Positions 38,300 to 50,773 of a stretch of 64,000 nucleotides of DNA are shown piece after piece. The notes under the pieces were generated by a model. The model was not told the DNA's origin and searched no databases. It was given only the letters and a program-made list of their open reading frames with translations. How positions within the stretch are numbered: position 1 is the stretch's first letter; each line of letters begins with the position of its first letter. The stretch is from contig CM038923.1 in assembly GCA_021904315.1 (NCBI GenBank), forward strand, positions 6,020,038 to 6,084,037. Reading direction: 5' to 3'. Origin of the DNA: Sphagnum magellanicum. Lineage: Eukaryota > Streptophyta > Sphagnopsida > Sphagnales > Sphagnaceae. The position numbers and the translations under genes were made by a program.

Positions 38300-40050
38300 A
38301 ACAATATTTTATTGTAACAACCACTATTACAGAACCTATCCTTAAACCACTATGCACTTCCACCCAAGTTAAACCAAGTGAAAACGACCTCATCCAAACC
38401 ACTAACCCATGGTTGTTTAGCGGACCATTTCCATTTGAATGTGTGCATAATGGATTATTAATGTATTTCATAACTGGATTCATAGTGGATTTTTTATGGA
38501 AATTGGTGGACTTGAATGGATGGGAGTGGTGCATGGTGGAATCATAGTGGACACCTTGCCACAAGTTCTAGGTCACTCATCACTTCACTGAGAATCCACT
38601 TGGGTGGAATGTCGAGTGGAATAGGTACAAGTTCTATGATAGTGAACATTGACCTCAAGGGTTGCAAATTGGCCTCCCAAGTTGATAGGTGTCTTTTTTT
38701 CCTTAGGGCCAAGAGGGGCCATAAGGTGGTAGATTATAATTATAATTATTATTTTCCAACCTTGACTCATGGTGTAAAGCCCTTGGGGTTAATTTTAGTG
38801 ATTGCACTAATAGGAATGCTTGATTTGAGTTCAACCTTGGCTTCGACTCCTAGTGTAAAATAGGCCTATGAGAAATGACCTTTTGTGTTTTAAAAAGTAT
38901 GATTTGGTCATATAAAATCTAAAGCAAGGATTCATGTTAATGTATAGTTGGAACTTTTAATACAAGAAGGAAAAGAACTAAGACAACTTGCAAAAACCTT
39001 TGTTTTGTGGTAAGTTTGAATGGGTAGCCAAGTTGAACCAATTTTGAATGTCTAACAAGAAAATCATTTGTTTTGAAAAATGGTTCAAGCATTGGTTGAA
39101 GTTGTAAACTATGATGTAACAATTTTCATGAAAATAATGTCAACTGCATTAGTCTCCCACGATGTTGCAACTCTAGACTTGGGCTCATGACCAAGGTAAG
39201 GGTTTGCAAAAGTGCGGGCCAAGATTGAGCCCGAAAGTCACATTTCATGCTCCCGAGAGTGTAAAAGAATGTGAGGGAATGAACCCTCACATCCCAAATG
39301 AACTCCCATTTTGGGAGTTGGAATCCCAATGGACTTCCAAATCTTTAGAGGGTGATTGCAGGGGTCAAAACTCATTGAATTAAAACTTTTCTTATATCAT
39401 TAGAAAGCTCTTGGAATTTATATGTTTGAAATGGGCTCGCATAACCCATTTGGACACCTGAAACACAAGTTATGGCCAAAAGAAGGGCCTAACCACTAAA
39501 AGTCAAGAATCACCTCGATTCCCTTGCGTGCAGGTGGCGTGAGACATACCATTAGAAAGCTCTTAATGAGGCCTACAACTTTATTTCAGACCTCATCTCA
39601 ATCGGAGGTCTGTAGGCCCTCAAAGTCGCGAGAGTCCCAACTTTGGGAATTTCAAGACTCCCACTTGGGAGTCTCAAGACAAAATGCCATTTGGATGTGG
39701 GCTTCGTGGAAAGGCACAAAGTATACTATAAGGGGGAAGGTGGTGGCTTCCCCTAAGTCCGGGCCATGGTGAGTCCTATGAGTCCTGTGAGTCCGAGTTT
39801 GCCCGTGGCTTATCCTAGCACTCCAACTATGCATTAACCAACTTGTTGGCTGGTTTGTGTAGGTTTGTGTGAGTGATTGATCGCTTGTCATTTTTCCTAG
39901 TCCCATCCCGGAACTCCAACACGCCCCTCTACCCCCAAAGTGCTACGAGTCAGAGAACGTGCACTCAACTTCTTGCTTTTCTATTGTTTTAACTTCAAAC
40001 TCACATTTGAGTCTGTCAAGGAGCTTGGGGGCACATCACACAAATACTTT
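38300..40050. other. GC-richer patch, probable decayed transposable element
   Basis: Base composition changes sharply from the surrounding AT-rich DNA. CATTAGAAAGCTCTT occurs twice (about 39399 and 39550), and GGGAGT/ACTCCC palindromic pieces recur at about 39300-39680. Such motifs are typical of plant LTR-element ends, but no coding domain or paired LTR could be identified. Confidence 0.35.
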
Positions 40051-42479
40051 AAAGGTTTGCAATATTACTAATATATCAAATGTGAAATAATTAATAGTCA
40101 TAAATTGATAATTCTTGTTTAATATTTGAAATAACATGTTGATGATGAAAAGTCCATTGGAATGACCAACTTGTCATCTCCATGTCAACCACCAATACAT
40201 CTAACACCCATGCAATCTCATGGCATGCTTTTGGGGTGAATCCACATAATTTTGTCCCTATTTGTGTTAATGAAGTTGTGAAAAGGTGGTGGATGTCATA
40301 AGAATATGGGTGCAAACAACATAACATGAGTTGCACCTAGGCATGCTTTTGGGATTTCTTTTGGGGGAATATTTTTTAAAATATTAAAAAAAAGCCTTCA
40401 ATTTTTTTTTAAATAATTTAAGTTTTTTAATATTATTATGTCAAGGTTTATGTAAGAGATTCCAAAATATATGTAATTTTCAAAAAAATTGAAGCCTATT
40501 TATAAATCCTTTTAATGTTACAATGCTTAATGATTGCTTTTGAGGGTTTTTTATTCATTGGATATTTTTCAAATTAATTCACATGTTTCAATGATATATT
40601 ATGAACCTTACTATATTAAAAAATCTTATATATTCAACACAAATTTAAATTACCATTTCTAAACATGAAAAACTAAACATGTGTTACATTTGCTATAACT
40701 CCTATTAGTGTGACTACACTCATATTTCTTTTGACAAGAATTTTTTGTTAAAAAATGGGTTGGCATTGGCTTTCATTATAAGCATGGAACACATTTTATT
40801 TTAGAAATTCATGTAACAATATTTTTTATAAAATCTTCCCATGTGTTTTCAATTTATGTTCTAATGCTTTATTGCATTCAATAAGGGGTTGTCATGTTGT
40901 TTATGTGAAGCTATAAACCTTTACATGGATGTTCTTCACTTTGTAACTTGAGGAAGTCTTGATTTGTTATTATTGCATCTTTTTTCACCATACACTAATT
41001 ACTTAACATTTGAATGATGAATAATTGATGATGCAACTTAGAATTATGGGCTATTTCATGTTGTTATTTGAACATTAGAAATGACTTGAATGATTGACAT
41101 GGATAAAATATTACCTAGTATGTGATAGGTGTATAGGAACGATAATTTAGGTTTCCTTTAAGAGAATGGTGAAAGCAGTGGTGGGTGTGACCATGGAGGA
41201 AGCCAAGGGAAAAAAAAAATTAGAATTTGTGTTTGTGGGCTTTTTCAGACGAGAAAGATTTTTGAATGGTGGAATAACATTTGTGGACATGTGGGCAACC
41301 TGAAGGAGGAGGATAATCAAAAGATCTGTGGTTCAAGGTTTTTGTGGTAAGGGAAAAAGATGATGTTGATGTTAATGCGGTAGCATTAGGCACATCTTTG
41401 TCTTGTAACATTTAAAAGAAAGTTGTCTACAATAATCTATATTACTAACACAAGTTTTGGGATGTGGAAGAATCTCCTTCATTGAGACCCACTTTTCATG
41501 ATGACATTATTGTTGTTTTAAAAACCGAATAATAACAATAATAGCACTATGACAAATGTAAACATTAGCAAGGGCAATTCCAGGTTCTTGGTTTGAATTT
41601 CTAAATCATTGGGCCTTTTTTTGTGGGGGTGGTTTTTGCCTCCTTTTTTCCTTAGTTTTTTTTTTCCATGGGTGTTTCGCCCCTTGTTTTTAGTGCATTG
41701 GTCCTTTCTTTCCCCTCTCCCTTTGTGTTAGCTTCAACTTTTATTTCTCCCCCCCTCCCCCCTTTTTCAGTGCAGTCGTTTCAACCAATTGACAAACTAG
41801 GCCCACATTTTCCCTTGGCATCAAGAGTGGGACCAACGTGATGTTCCTTGTTCTGGATGTGGTGCCTTTTTTTTGCGGCATGGCATGTCTCGTCATTAAT
41901 ATCATTGTTAGGCTTTTTCTTCTAGTGGTTCTTTTTACCTTTCAACTTCCTTTCTTGCCCCTTTTCCCCTTCCTATAGTTTGGGCTTAGGTGTTAGAGGT
42001 GGACCCCTTTGGCACCTACCATTTAGGTCTTCCTTGGCCTCATTTGCATTGTTGAATCCTTTTCACTTTATGACAGGAAGTGCAAATTATTTTTCGTCTA
42101 CCTTTGGAACTCCTTGATTAAAATCCGTTCAATGTTGTTGTTTAACATTTTAAATTTTTTTCCCTTAATGGTCTTTTATCCTCCCCACTTGGGGTGGCAT
42201 GAATGAGCACCGAGATACTAGGGCCTAACTTTAGTGATTTTTGTTTAGAGATTGGGAGGAGCTTTGGGCGGAACATTTTTTTTGAGTGTAAGTGTTTGTT
42301 GCTTTATCTATGGATTCAGGTTCTTTAGTGCCCATGTTCCTTTGAAATTATTCTTTTGCTTTGCCCCCTTGGCAACTTGGGCGGAGGTTGGTTTTAGGGC
42401 ATGCTAAAGAATATGAACGTGTATTGAGGGCCATTGCCCCTTAGGTTTTGACTTTTATTTCTTCAAAGTTTAGCTAGAT

Positions 42480-45400
42480 ACAAATTTATAATCATACCTA
42501 GATTTTTTTAGGTCATCTTTTTTGTGCATGTCCCATTCTTTCATAGGGGGACTTTTTACCATGGTTTTTGAACATCTTTGGGATGTTTTTGACCTTGAGG
42601 ATTCTACTAACGATTTCATTCAACTTCACCAGTTGAGTTCTCATGTTGCCATGGGTCATTTCCTAGGGTCCATTGTTCATGTCCTTAATGTTGTTAGGAT
42701 TTGGGCTTTAGTTAAACCTTCGGGTGGCATTGGACCAATTGTAGTGGGCTAGGTCTTTTATTGGTTGGTTAATAAAACCTTATGTTTCTAGCTTTAAGAT
42801 GTGTCATCTTTTCACTTATTGTTTCATCAATTTGGCATGCTAATGAAAGGTAGGTGTGAGATAGTGGTGCATGGTATTTGAATTGGTTTGGATGTCCATT
42901 TTGACTAGGTGGTGTTGTAAGTGGATGTGATGAACACATTTAATTCCATTTCGCATAAAGCCATTTTCAAAGAGCTTCATGTGGTGCAAGGCCAATTGTT
43001 TTTATTCTTCCCTTTTGTCCACTATTTTTATGCCCAACAATTACTTTTGTTCTTTAGTCATCCTTCCCTTGGGTGAAAGTTGTCGGTTATCCTTTCATTT
43101 ATGGGCACACATTAGGGTGATTTGATTATTGAATCTCTTTTTGTTTTTGTTCATTTTTTAACCTTATGGGCCTCTTTTGTTGCTTTTCCTTCATGTATTT
43201 TCTTTTAGTTGGTAAATGCCATTCACATCCTTGGTTCAGCTTCCCTCATTCCCTTTGTTTTCGACAATTTTGCTTCCTAATTGGCATTAGTGGGTTTGGT
43301 TGTTTAGCCCTATAAATGTTCTACTTGGTCCTTGTCATAGGCATGAAAACAACCAAGACTATAAAATCTTCTAACCAAAACAAGAATAAGACAGTCCTAG
43401 TTTTAAATCCAAATCATAAAACAAAATAGACAAGAACAAGAATATGACACTTGTGAAATAAAAATCCAATAATATTTTATTACAAATAAGAAACAAAAAT
43501 CGAACAAGACTATGATAAAAACATATCCAAAACTAATGTTGAACAGACTGAATGTAATGGGGAATTTTACTTTTTATTTATACCTTTTGGGCATCTAGTT
43601 CAAGGAAGTTTTTTAGGAAGCTTCTAATCACTACAATAAAAGGTGTCCTTGTACACTAAAAGATTTCACTGGATTTTGAGTGAATTCACAAGTTAAGTGA
43701 ATGAAGATTAATGAACTACACCCACATTTTTTAGTACTGAATTTACATGTGCCCCATGGTCACCCATATACGCCCATGTGCACCCATGTGTGAACTATGA
43801 ATGAATTAAGACTCAACTAAAAATGAACTAAAACTTAACTAAGAGTGAATTTAAATTCAATTAAAAGTGAACTGAGAATTAAAAGTGGATTAAAAGTTGA
43901 TCAGAAGTGAACTAAAAGTGAATTAAAGGTTAATTAGAAGTGAACAATGAACCAAATGAAGGTGAATTAAAATTTAACTAAAAGTTAACTAAGAATGAAC
44001 TAGAACTAAGTAAAAAGTTAAATTCAAGTTTATTACAAGTCATGGATGAACATTCAAATGAATGAACCCCATAGCATTGGCATTCATGATAGTCATCTTT
44101 TGGCTTCCCCATCAATTTTGCTCCTCCCCTTGGTTTTTGTTGCCTTTTCGATGGCGTTAAGGTTTTAGGGGTCCCTATTGATTTTGTATTGTTCCCCTCT
44201 TTTTGTTTGCATAATGTTTTGGATGAGGATTTTCGTTATGTAGATGTGTTTATGAAGTTAAGGGATGTTTAGGTTGCTTTTAGGATTCGATCTTGATGTT
44301 TCATGCAAAGGCCTTTTTATTTGCTTCGTGTTTTCCCACCCTTTTCAAACTTTTGGCGCTAGTTTGTTTCCTTCAACTTGGCCTTCATGCAGGTTTTGGA
44401 AAGGTTTTTAGGCCTAGGTTCTTTTGAACATCAATAGGCCCTTTTGGTGTGTTGGCATGTTTCACTCCCCATTTTTAGTGGAGGCATAAACCTCATTTCT
44501 ACATAGACTATTACGCCAATGATTTATTTGGGGAGTTGCCAAACACTAATAACACTTGTCATTACTTCTAGATTTTTATTAGATTTGCGTCCATTTTTAT
44601 TGAAGGCTATTAGGGCGAGTAGTTCAAGTTCACTCCCCTTCTAGGTGCATTTGAAGTTGTTTCGGGAACTTCTTCCCCCTAGTTGTAACAACATGTCTAC
44701 CCAATTTAAGCATCTTGTAGAAAAGGAAGAGAATTGATTTCAAGAGATTATTTGAGAAAGATTGCATAACCATTCCTTTTTTAGCATCATCTTTGACATG
44801 TCTTCTGGTTCGCATCGGGCACATTTGAGGTCTTATGTAAGTCAGGCGTGAGAGCTTGGTTACCTACTCACCCTATCATCCCATGTTTTCATTTGCCCTT
44901 AAATGTTTTCACTTTTGCATTGTGGGCTAAATTAAGCCTCCCCCATCCTTTGGCTCTCGGTCTAACACATTGCATGTGTGGTTAGCTCTTAGAGCCCATG
45001 GGTATCCACCTCCTTCATTGCACCCATAATGGGGAGAGGACTACATCCCATGATGCCATTCAAGATGTTTTTGCATCCATTGCAACAGACGCATGGTTTC
45101 ATGTTTTGCAGGAGTAAACCCATGTTCTTCTGCCACCTTTTGTTCAATCTTTTCGTCGACGAGTCGACATTGTTTTGTTGATTGATGACATTCACACATT
45201 GACAGATGTTGTCATTGCCAACCTCACTCAAGCAGACTTGGTATCATGGGTGGCTCTTTCTCATGGGGTGGTTGTGACATTGGTAGCTCAAGTGAAGGAA
45301 GGATTATATCATGATTGTTACTCAACATATGTGTTTTTCCCTCTTGCCATAGAAGTTTTTGGGTGTTTTCACCTACATGCTGATAACTTCTTTCATTGAT

Positions 45401-45600
45401 GTGTTAACATGACGTGGATAACAAAAGACACTTGAGGCCTTCCTTTATCGGTGTTACTTTCCTTTTATAAACATAAAGTGTAAATGACGTTACAAAGAAC
45501 AGAAGCCACCTCCATCTCGAGACATGCTCTTATTTAGGGGGAGAGTTCTTCTAGGCTTGGAATTTTACCTCCCCTTTCTTTAGTTGACATATTGTTAGGA
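42480..45600 (+). pseudogene. Non-LTR retrotransposon polyprotein, decayed; RT plus CCHC/endonuclease-like C-terminus
   Basis: The stretch 42522-42752 (FDLEDSTNDFIQLHQLSSHV, then VKPSGGIGPIVVG) fits the region before and at the start of an RT of a retroelement family widespread in plants. RT blocks continue as VDVMNTFNSISHKAIFKEL (about 42915-42970), YAQQLLLFFSHPS (about 43030) and AIHILGSASLIPFVFDNFAS (about 43220-43275). The expected catalytic ADD before HILG reads VNA. After an insertion the protein resumes near 44100. The C-terminal part has a CxC...HLLxC knuckle (about 44969-45025) and RRRVDIVLLIDDIHTLTDVV (45147-45206) running to HADNFFH at 45395. Stops and frameshifts are frequent. Assignment comes from remembered family sequence and needs a search. 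Confidence 0.7.
43340..44090 (+). repeat. Insertion inside the non-LTR element, with degenerate minisatellite
   Basis: RT homology stops after YKCSTWS (about 43332) and resumes near 44100. The intervening 0.75 kb is AT-rich and lacks homology to the element. Its second half (about 43790-44035) repeats an AACTAAAAGTGAATT-like unit many times. No clear terminal repeats or target duplication were found. Confidence 0.55.
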
Positions 45601-48600
45601 GTTTTATTGGGTTTACCCCCCTTTCTTTAGTTGATTTGTTTCATGCAACTAGTGGAGGGTTCGGTTCTTAGTGGTTCCCTTTCCTCCTTGTGGCCCATCT
45701 TTGATGGTCTATTTGCTTGCTTGAAGTTTAGTCCTTGCCCCTTATTTCCTTGTCTTTCCCTTTCTTGGGTGTTTTCTTTCTATAAAGTTTGGTATGGTTT
45801 CATCAATTGAAGAATAAATAAAATACATTTTTTACTCAAGAAATTGAATAAGACTCACTCCTTCCAACCTTTTACCCTTGTCAAACATTAACAAGTTTAC
45901 AATGTGGAGTCATCTTTAATGAAGCACATTTCTCAAAATTCTACAAAAAATGAAAAGTGTGTTCTAGACATTTTTTCAAGGAAGGATAAGTTGAAGTCCA
46001 AAAATGTCCCATAAGAGATTTTGGTTTGTATGTAGTCGCTTGACATAAAAGTTTCACTAATGTGGAGAACATCAATTGAATCTTGAAGCTCTAACAAAAA
46101 CAATCCTATCTTTGGAAGGTTAAAGGCTCAAAATCAAAGTCTTAAAAGGGGAAAAAAAAAGAAGAATTACAAAACTGAAATTTATAAAGATTGTTGGAAA
46201 GAAAGATGGAATTTGGAGGCATGAAAGCTAAAGATGAAATTCACATTATAAAGATTGTAGTTTTTTCAACAAATGATAATATTAATGGTAAATTCACCTA
46301 CACCATTTTTGGTTTGTTTTAGGCCTTTTGGGTAATCATCTTTTGAGTGCAAGGCGCAATTATTTGTTACATTGATGTATGGTCTTTTAGATTTACATTG
46401 TACAATTTAAGGCAAAATTGTAGATGTAAGATGAAGTTTTGATTGTCAACTTTGTAGTCTTTGAAATACTTTAGATCATTTAAAATGTAATTTTATGTGT
46501 TTTATATTGATTACTATGAATATGTGTAGTTATATAAGTAGATACATGAATACATAGGTTCATTCAACTATTTCCTATGTGTTGCTTTTCTTCATTTGCA
46601 ACTTGGTTTTCATTACAATCACAATTTTTTTTAATGAATAGAAATAGATTTAAGTTTGTCAACTATGACTGACCCCAGTCAAGGCTGAAGGGATAAGAAG
46701 AAGCTGATTGGAGAATTTAAAACAAATAAATTATGCATTTTTTGTTTTTTTGGGTTTGACACTGAATCTATCATTCCAACGTTTCAACTTTTATTTCTTT
46801 TTTTCTCTTTAAAAATTTCTTTTAAGTCCAAACCAATATCATACTTAAACAAATAGAGGCATCCATTGGCTGGATGTGCAGTCATAGGTGGTGGATGATA
46901 ATTGTCCGGATCTGATCTATGTGCTGACCAGCCTGAAACAAACCCCTATTTTTAATATTTGCCATGTTCGATCATCAGCTGCTGTGTGGTTAAGGGCCTC
47001 TATACCCTAATTGCTTCCCACACACAACATGGATCATGATTTTTCAAAATGGCAATACGCCATCTTCAAAAGACCTTTTAAAAATTCTTTGAAGCTTGTA
47101 TCTTTTCTAGCGCATTGGTGGTGGCAGTGGATGAAAATTTCTAGGTGGACAATCCAGTAAGTCACCTAGGATTGAGCATCCACCAATAAAAGGGGATTCT
47201 CCTATTATTGAAATTTGCCATTTTTTTGGTGGCCAATTTTAGCCAATTTGCCAAAAAAAATAAATGATAGAAAGTTGGAATTATATGGGTATTTAATGTA
47301 AATTTTGTTTCATCAACAAAAAAAAAAAAGCCACTCTTGTGAAATAAATAAAAAACTGAATACATTAATTAGAAAAAACAGAAGCCTTGGACTCAACAAC
47401 ATGTACTCCATGCAAGCCAGAATATGTGTGTATTATATAGTAATCTCTTGCTTTGAATTGGTCATGGTGTTTTTTTCTCACCCCCTGGTGGTTGCTTACT
47501 TTACTTGACCTAGATTTTATGAAATTCTTAGGATGATAGTTTGGAGATCCATTGTAATACATATCCAATCGATAGAACCTTGGATCCATTTTTTGACATG
47601 GCCCTTCAAGACCCTTGGTTCTCGGTTCGTTTAAAAAAATTCCTAAGTGGGTTGAGTCTCAAACCAGATCTGGTTCTCTCTACCTCCAATGTGTTCCCAG
47701 TATCTTACCTTTAAGTTCCAAGTGGGTTCCCATCAAGTTCTCAATATGTTCCCCAAGTTCCCAATCTATTCCCCAACATGTTTTCAATAGCACCTCACTC
47801 TTATCGCATATGCTTTGGCAACTGTTACCTTCCTTTCACCTATCTAGGCGGGCCAAATGGGTGCAACTTTATACTTCAAAATAGAACCTTCTATTTTTGG
47901 GGGGCCTACATAGTTTCTTTTATTTTGAGTCATGGGCCAATCAAAAATTGGCTTGTTGCAAAAATAAAAATAAAATTGAACTTCAGAGACACCTCATCTA
48001 ATTAATGAATAGGGAGGGGTGCCAAAATATGAAGTGCCCAACCTTACAAGACCTGGCTAGTGGTATGCCAACCAACAACCATTCTGTGCCCTATCAATGG
48101 TTCCAATCCCAGTTGCCCCCTTTAAAATACATGTATGGTAAAAAAGCCGAAGGTTGTGGGCCTGCTCCAAAAAACAATTATTGTTGTGATGCCCGGCAAC
48201 CAAAAAACCCAAAAGAAATGGATTGGGCTTTCCTTTTTTGGGTTTTTTTGAAGCCTGCCCCAAACAGGTCTTCACAGAAAAAGAAAAAAGGAGAGAAAAA
48301 TTGGCGTTTGTTTGGGAGCAAAAAAAAAACACGTTTCTTTGTTCCCAAAAGTAGTCTTCCTTTCCAAGGCGAGGAAAGGGGGGGTTTTGCTTACATTACA
48401 GAGAATGCTTCCTGGCTTTTCTTTCTGTTTTTCTTGCGTTGTCTGGACTTCATCTTCGTTTGTCGTCTTCTTCTTGCTCCAGTTGCGAAGATTTGTTGCT
48501 GGCCGTTTCAGTACAAGTGCGTGTTCCTTGAATTCCGTGTGACAAAGAGACTTGCTTTCCACATGTCTGTACATATATCTGTTGCTGTACAATTCCTCCT

Positions 48601-49468
48601 GGATAAACTAGACCATGTAAAATAATGTCGAGCGATCGGAGATCGTGGCGAGGCGCATTCGATAGGCATGCACTACTGTACTCTTGAATGAAGTCTTCCT
48701 GACTTCTTGAGATCAATTACAGTACATATCGTCTTCGATTTACCGCTTGAAGCTCCCAAGCTTGTGTTCGCCCGGGGTTCTTTCTATTCAGGAATTCGTT
48801 CGTCGCTTTGGCTCAGGGTTGTTAATGGTCTGGTAGGTCATTTGCCACTTTGACGCCGCTTATTTTTCTCTTGCGTTTCTGTGATCAAGACTAGATTAGG
48901 GATTTTTTTAAAAACCTTGTTTATAAGCTGCAGCTCTTGTTCTATCTAATAGCAAGGATCTTTGTTTCTCGGATTTCACCTTTTTTCGGTTTCTGGTTAT
49001 GCCATGATATACGCTTTGTATTAGCGAACTGAGGAGCACTACTCTGTTTCAGGAGTGTTGTCGTTGGACGGAAACTGGTCGAGATCGGATCAAAGAGCCA
49101 GGCTTCCAAGTCTCCTTCGTCGCCATTCCTGATCAGTTCAGTCTGTTTTTTAGGGTGTCATTCAATCGAATCAACAAAGAGCCAAGCACAATGTGCTCAT
49201 GATGAAAGTGATGAATCTCAGTTGCTTCATGCGAGGAATCAATTGTTTTACGGGTGGGATTTTCGAGGAGCATCGATTCTATATTTTCGGAGACAAAATT
49301 CTCAGGTGACGACTATGAGCATTGTGTTTCTTCTGTTCCGAAAGCTCTAATTGGATACCGCAGAGGGCCCGCTGCAAATGCGAATGATCAGTGAGTCTCT
49401 GCACGTATGTAGCAGTCTCGTACTGGGGTGATATGCAATAGACACCACAACAATCTCAGATCATTAGA
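45601..49468. other. Intergenic DNA grading into the 5' region of the 49.5-kb gene
   Basis: 45.6-47.9 kb is AT-rich with no recognisable content. From about 48.4 kb the composition becomes genic, suggesting promoter and 5' leader sequence for the gene at 49469. A 206-codon ORF at 48005-48625 looks non-coding: it is rich in Lys, Trp and Phe from purine and pyrimidine tracts and has no domain. Confidence 0.5.
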
Positions 49469-49978
49469 ATGTTGCGACATATTGCAAGCTTAAGAGCCAT
49501 GGGCCGAAGTTCTGATTCTGTCAGAGGAGGACGACATGAGACCTACAGCAGCAGGTCGGCGAGCAGCAGCAGTTCCATCGCGGGAGTTTTGGGCGGAGCG
49601 TGTAACTATCTGTACCATCCTCGTCAGCTGATCCCCTATTTTTTGCGATCAGCAAGACCGATGCTACTTCAACTTTGTCTGTTGATCACGATTTCCGTCT
49701 TGCTCGAGGTTGCACTGGAGCAATCATTCGAGGCGAGCGTAGGTCTGACCGAATTAGAAGACAACCGCTTCAGTACTACTAATCAAGCTCAAGGGCAGGT
49801 CAATATCTGGGTGAATCTTCCGGTGGACAGACCAGGAGAAGGGTTCGTGTCCATTCCTCTTCACCTATTCAAGATAACCATGGTTGATCGGTTCATTATG
49901 CCTCTGCTGTTTGCGTTCATGCTGTTGTTTTCTTCCATGGCATTTGTCTTTAGCATGGGACTAATGGACTCCTGGTGA
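49469..49978 (+). CDS. Unrecognised 169-residue membrane protein
   Basis: Intact single-exon ORF with an ATG at 49469 and TGA at 49976. The N-terminal 45 residues are Ser/Arg-rich. Residues about 60-80 (PMLLQLCLLITISVLLEVAL) form a likely membrane helix, then a polar segment with several acidic residues, then QVNIWVNLPVDRPGEGFVSI (about 110-129), and a second helix at about 142-165 (FIMPLLFAFMLLFSSMAFVF). Composition and codon use resemble the neighbouring genes and contrast with the AT-rich flanks. No family is recognised. An upstream intron in the leader is possible. Two helices and a basic N-terminus suggest an organelle or endomembrane protein; this is inference only. Confidence 0.65.
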   Translation: MLRHIASLRAMGRSSDSVRGGRHETYSSRSASSSSSIAGVLGGACNYLYHPRQLIPYFLRSARPMLLQLCLLITISVLLEVALEQSFEASVGLTELEDNRFSTTNQAQGQVNIWVNLPVDRPGEGFVSIPLHLFKITMVDRFIMPLLFAFMLLFSSMAFVFSMGLMDSW

Positions 49979-50317
49979 TTCAACTACAACCCTAATAACC
50001 CGCGAGAGATCGCGAAGGAAACTTGTGGGAACAATGGGCCGGGGGTCGTCCACATAGCTAGAATTGAAGAGGGGGGTGGAATTTCAGAGGAGTAGAAACT
50101 TTTACCTTTTAGCTAAGACTGAAGGCTCTCTCTAAAAATTATGCAAGAGGAACCATGGCTCTTTATGGCCTTTTATGTTTTTCAGACTAGAAATTTCTCA
50201 ATAAGATCTGTGATTAGACTTTTGCAACCTTTTTCAGATCCCAAAAATGCTTCTGATTTTTGAGGCTTGAATCCAGAGAATGCATTGTGTCCATTTGTTA
50301 TTGGATCAGAGGTTGTG

Positions 50318-50353
<36 letters not shown>

Positions 50354-50773
50354 TTCGACTTTTGAATTGCTGTTGTCTTGAACCCTTCTGGCAAGGGAAG
50401 AAGCAATGCTATGGTACACTCTGGATGAGGGAAGGAGTAACAACTTCTTTGTCTGGCATATTTTGTGGTCCACTCTGTTCTAACCCATCTCCTTCAATTC
50501 CAATTTGGACTCAAACACTAATGAGCATAGCCATTGAATCAAGTCTGAAATAGGAAACAGAGCCTGAATTCTGGTTCATCATTGCAGCATAAGTAATTCC
50601 GATGCTGCTGCTGCATGAACATTGATGTGTGCATCAGGACTAAAACTGGATGTGAATCCTGCCTGCTTGCTTCAAAGAAATTTCACTGCAAAGCTCTAAT
50701 CCTGCAGGAATTGTGATTGATTGGTTTTGATGGAGAATGATTGCTGCCGGGAACGGTTATCCCAGAGTGATGA
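49979..50773. other. Convergent 3' region between the 49.5-kb and 51-kb genes
   Basis: It holds the 3' ends of a plus-strand and a minus-strand gene. A CA microsatellite lies at 50320-50350. No further ORF is convincing. Confidence 0.6.
50320..50350 (+). repeat. (CA)n microsatellite
   Basis: A perfect run of CA dinucleotides about 31 bases long. Confidence 0.97.

Larger units (their letters stand above)
32731..42480. other. Long AT-rich gene desert
   Basis: Nearly 10 kb without a recognisable gene. It is dominated by A/T runs and short ORFs of random composition. Two details are listed separately: a tRNA-like head near 37.02 kb and a GC-richer patch at 38.3-40.05 kb. The stretch from about 41.55 kb is less AT-rich and may be the decayed 5' part of the retroelement that follows. 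Confidence 0.6.

Noticed and set aside
43790-44035. Coding sequence in the AACTAAAAGTGAATT-like tract
   Set aside because: The pattern is a degenerate minisatellite with stops in all frames.
48005-48625. 206-codon plus-strand ORF
   Set aside because: Composition follows purine and pyrimidine tracts, no domain is visible, a competing ORF lies on the other strand, and the region looks like promoter or leader sequence.
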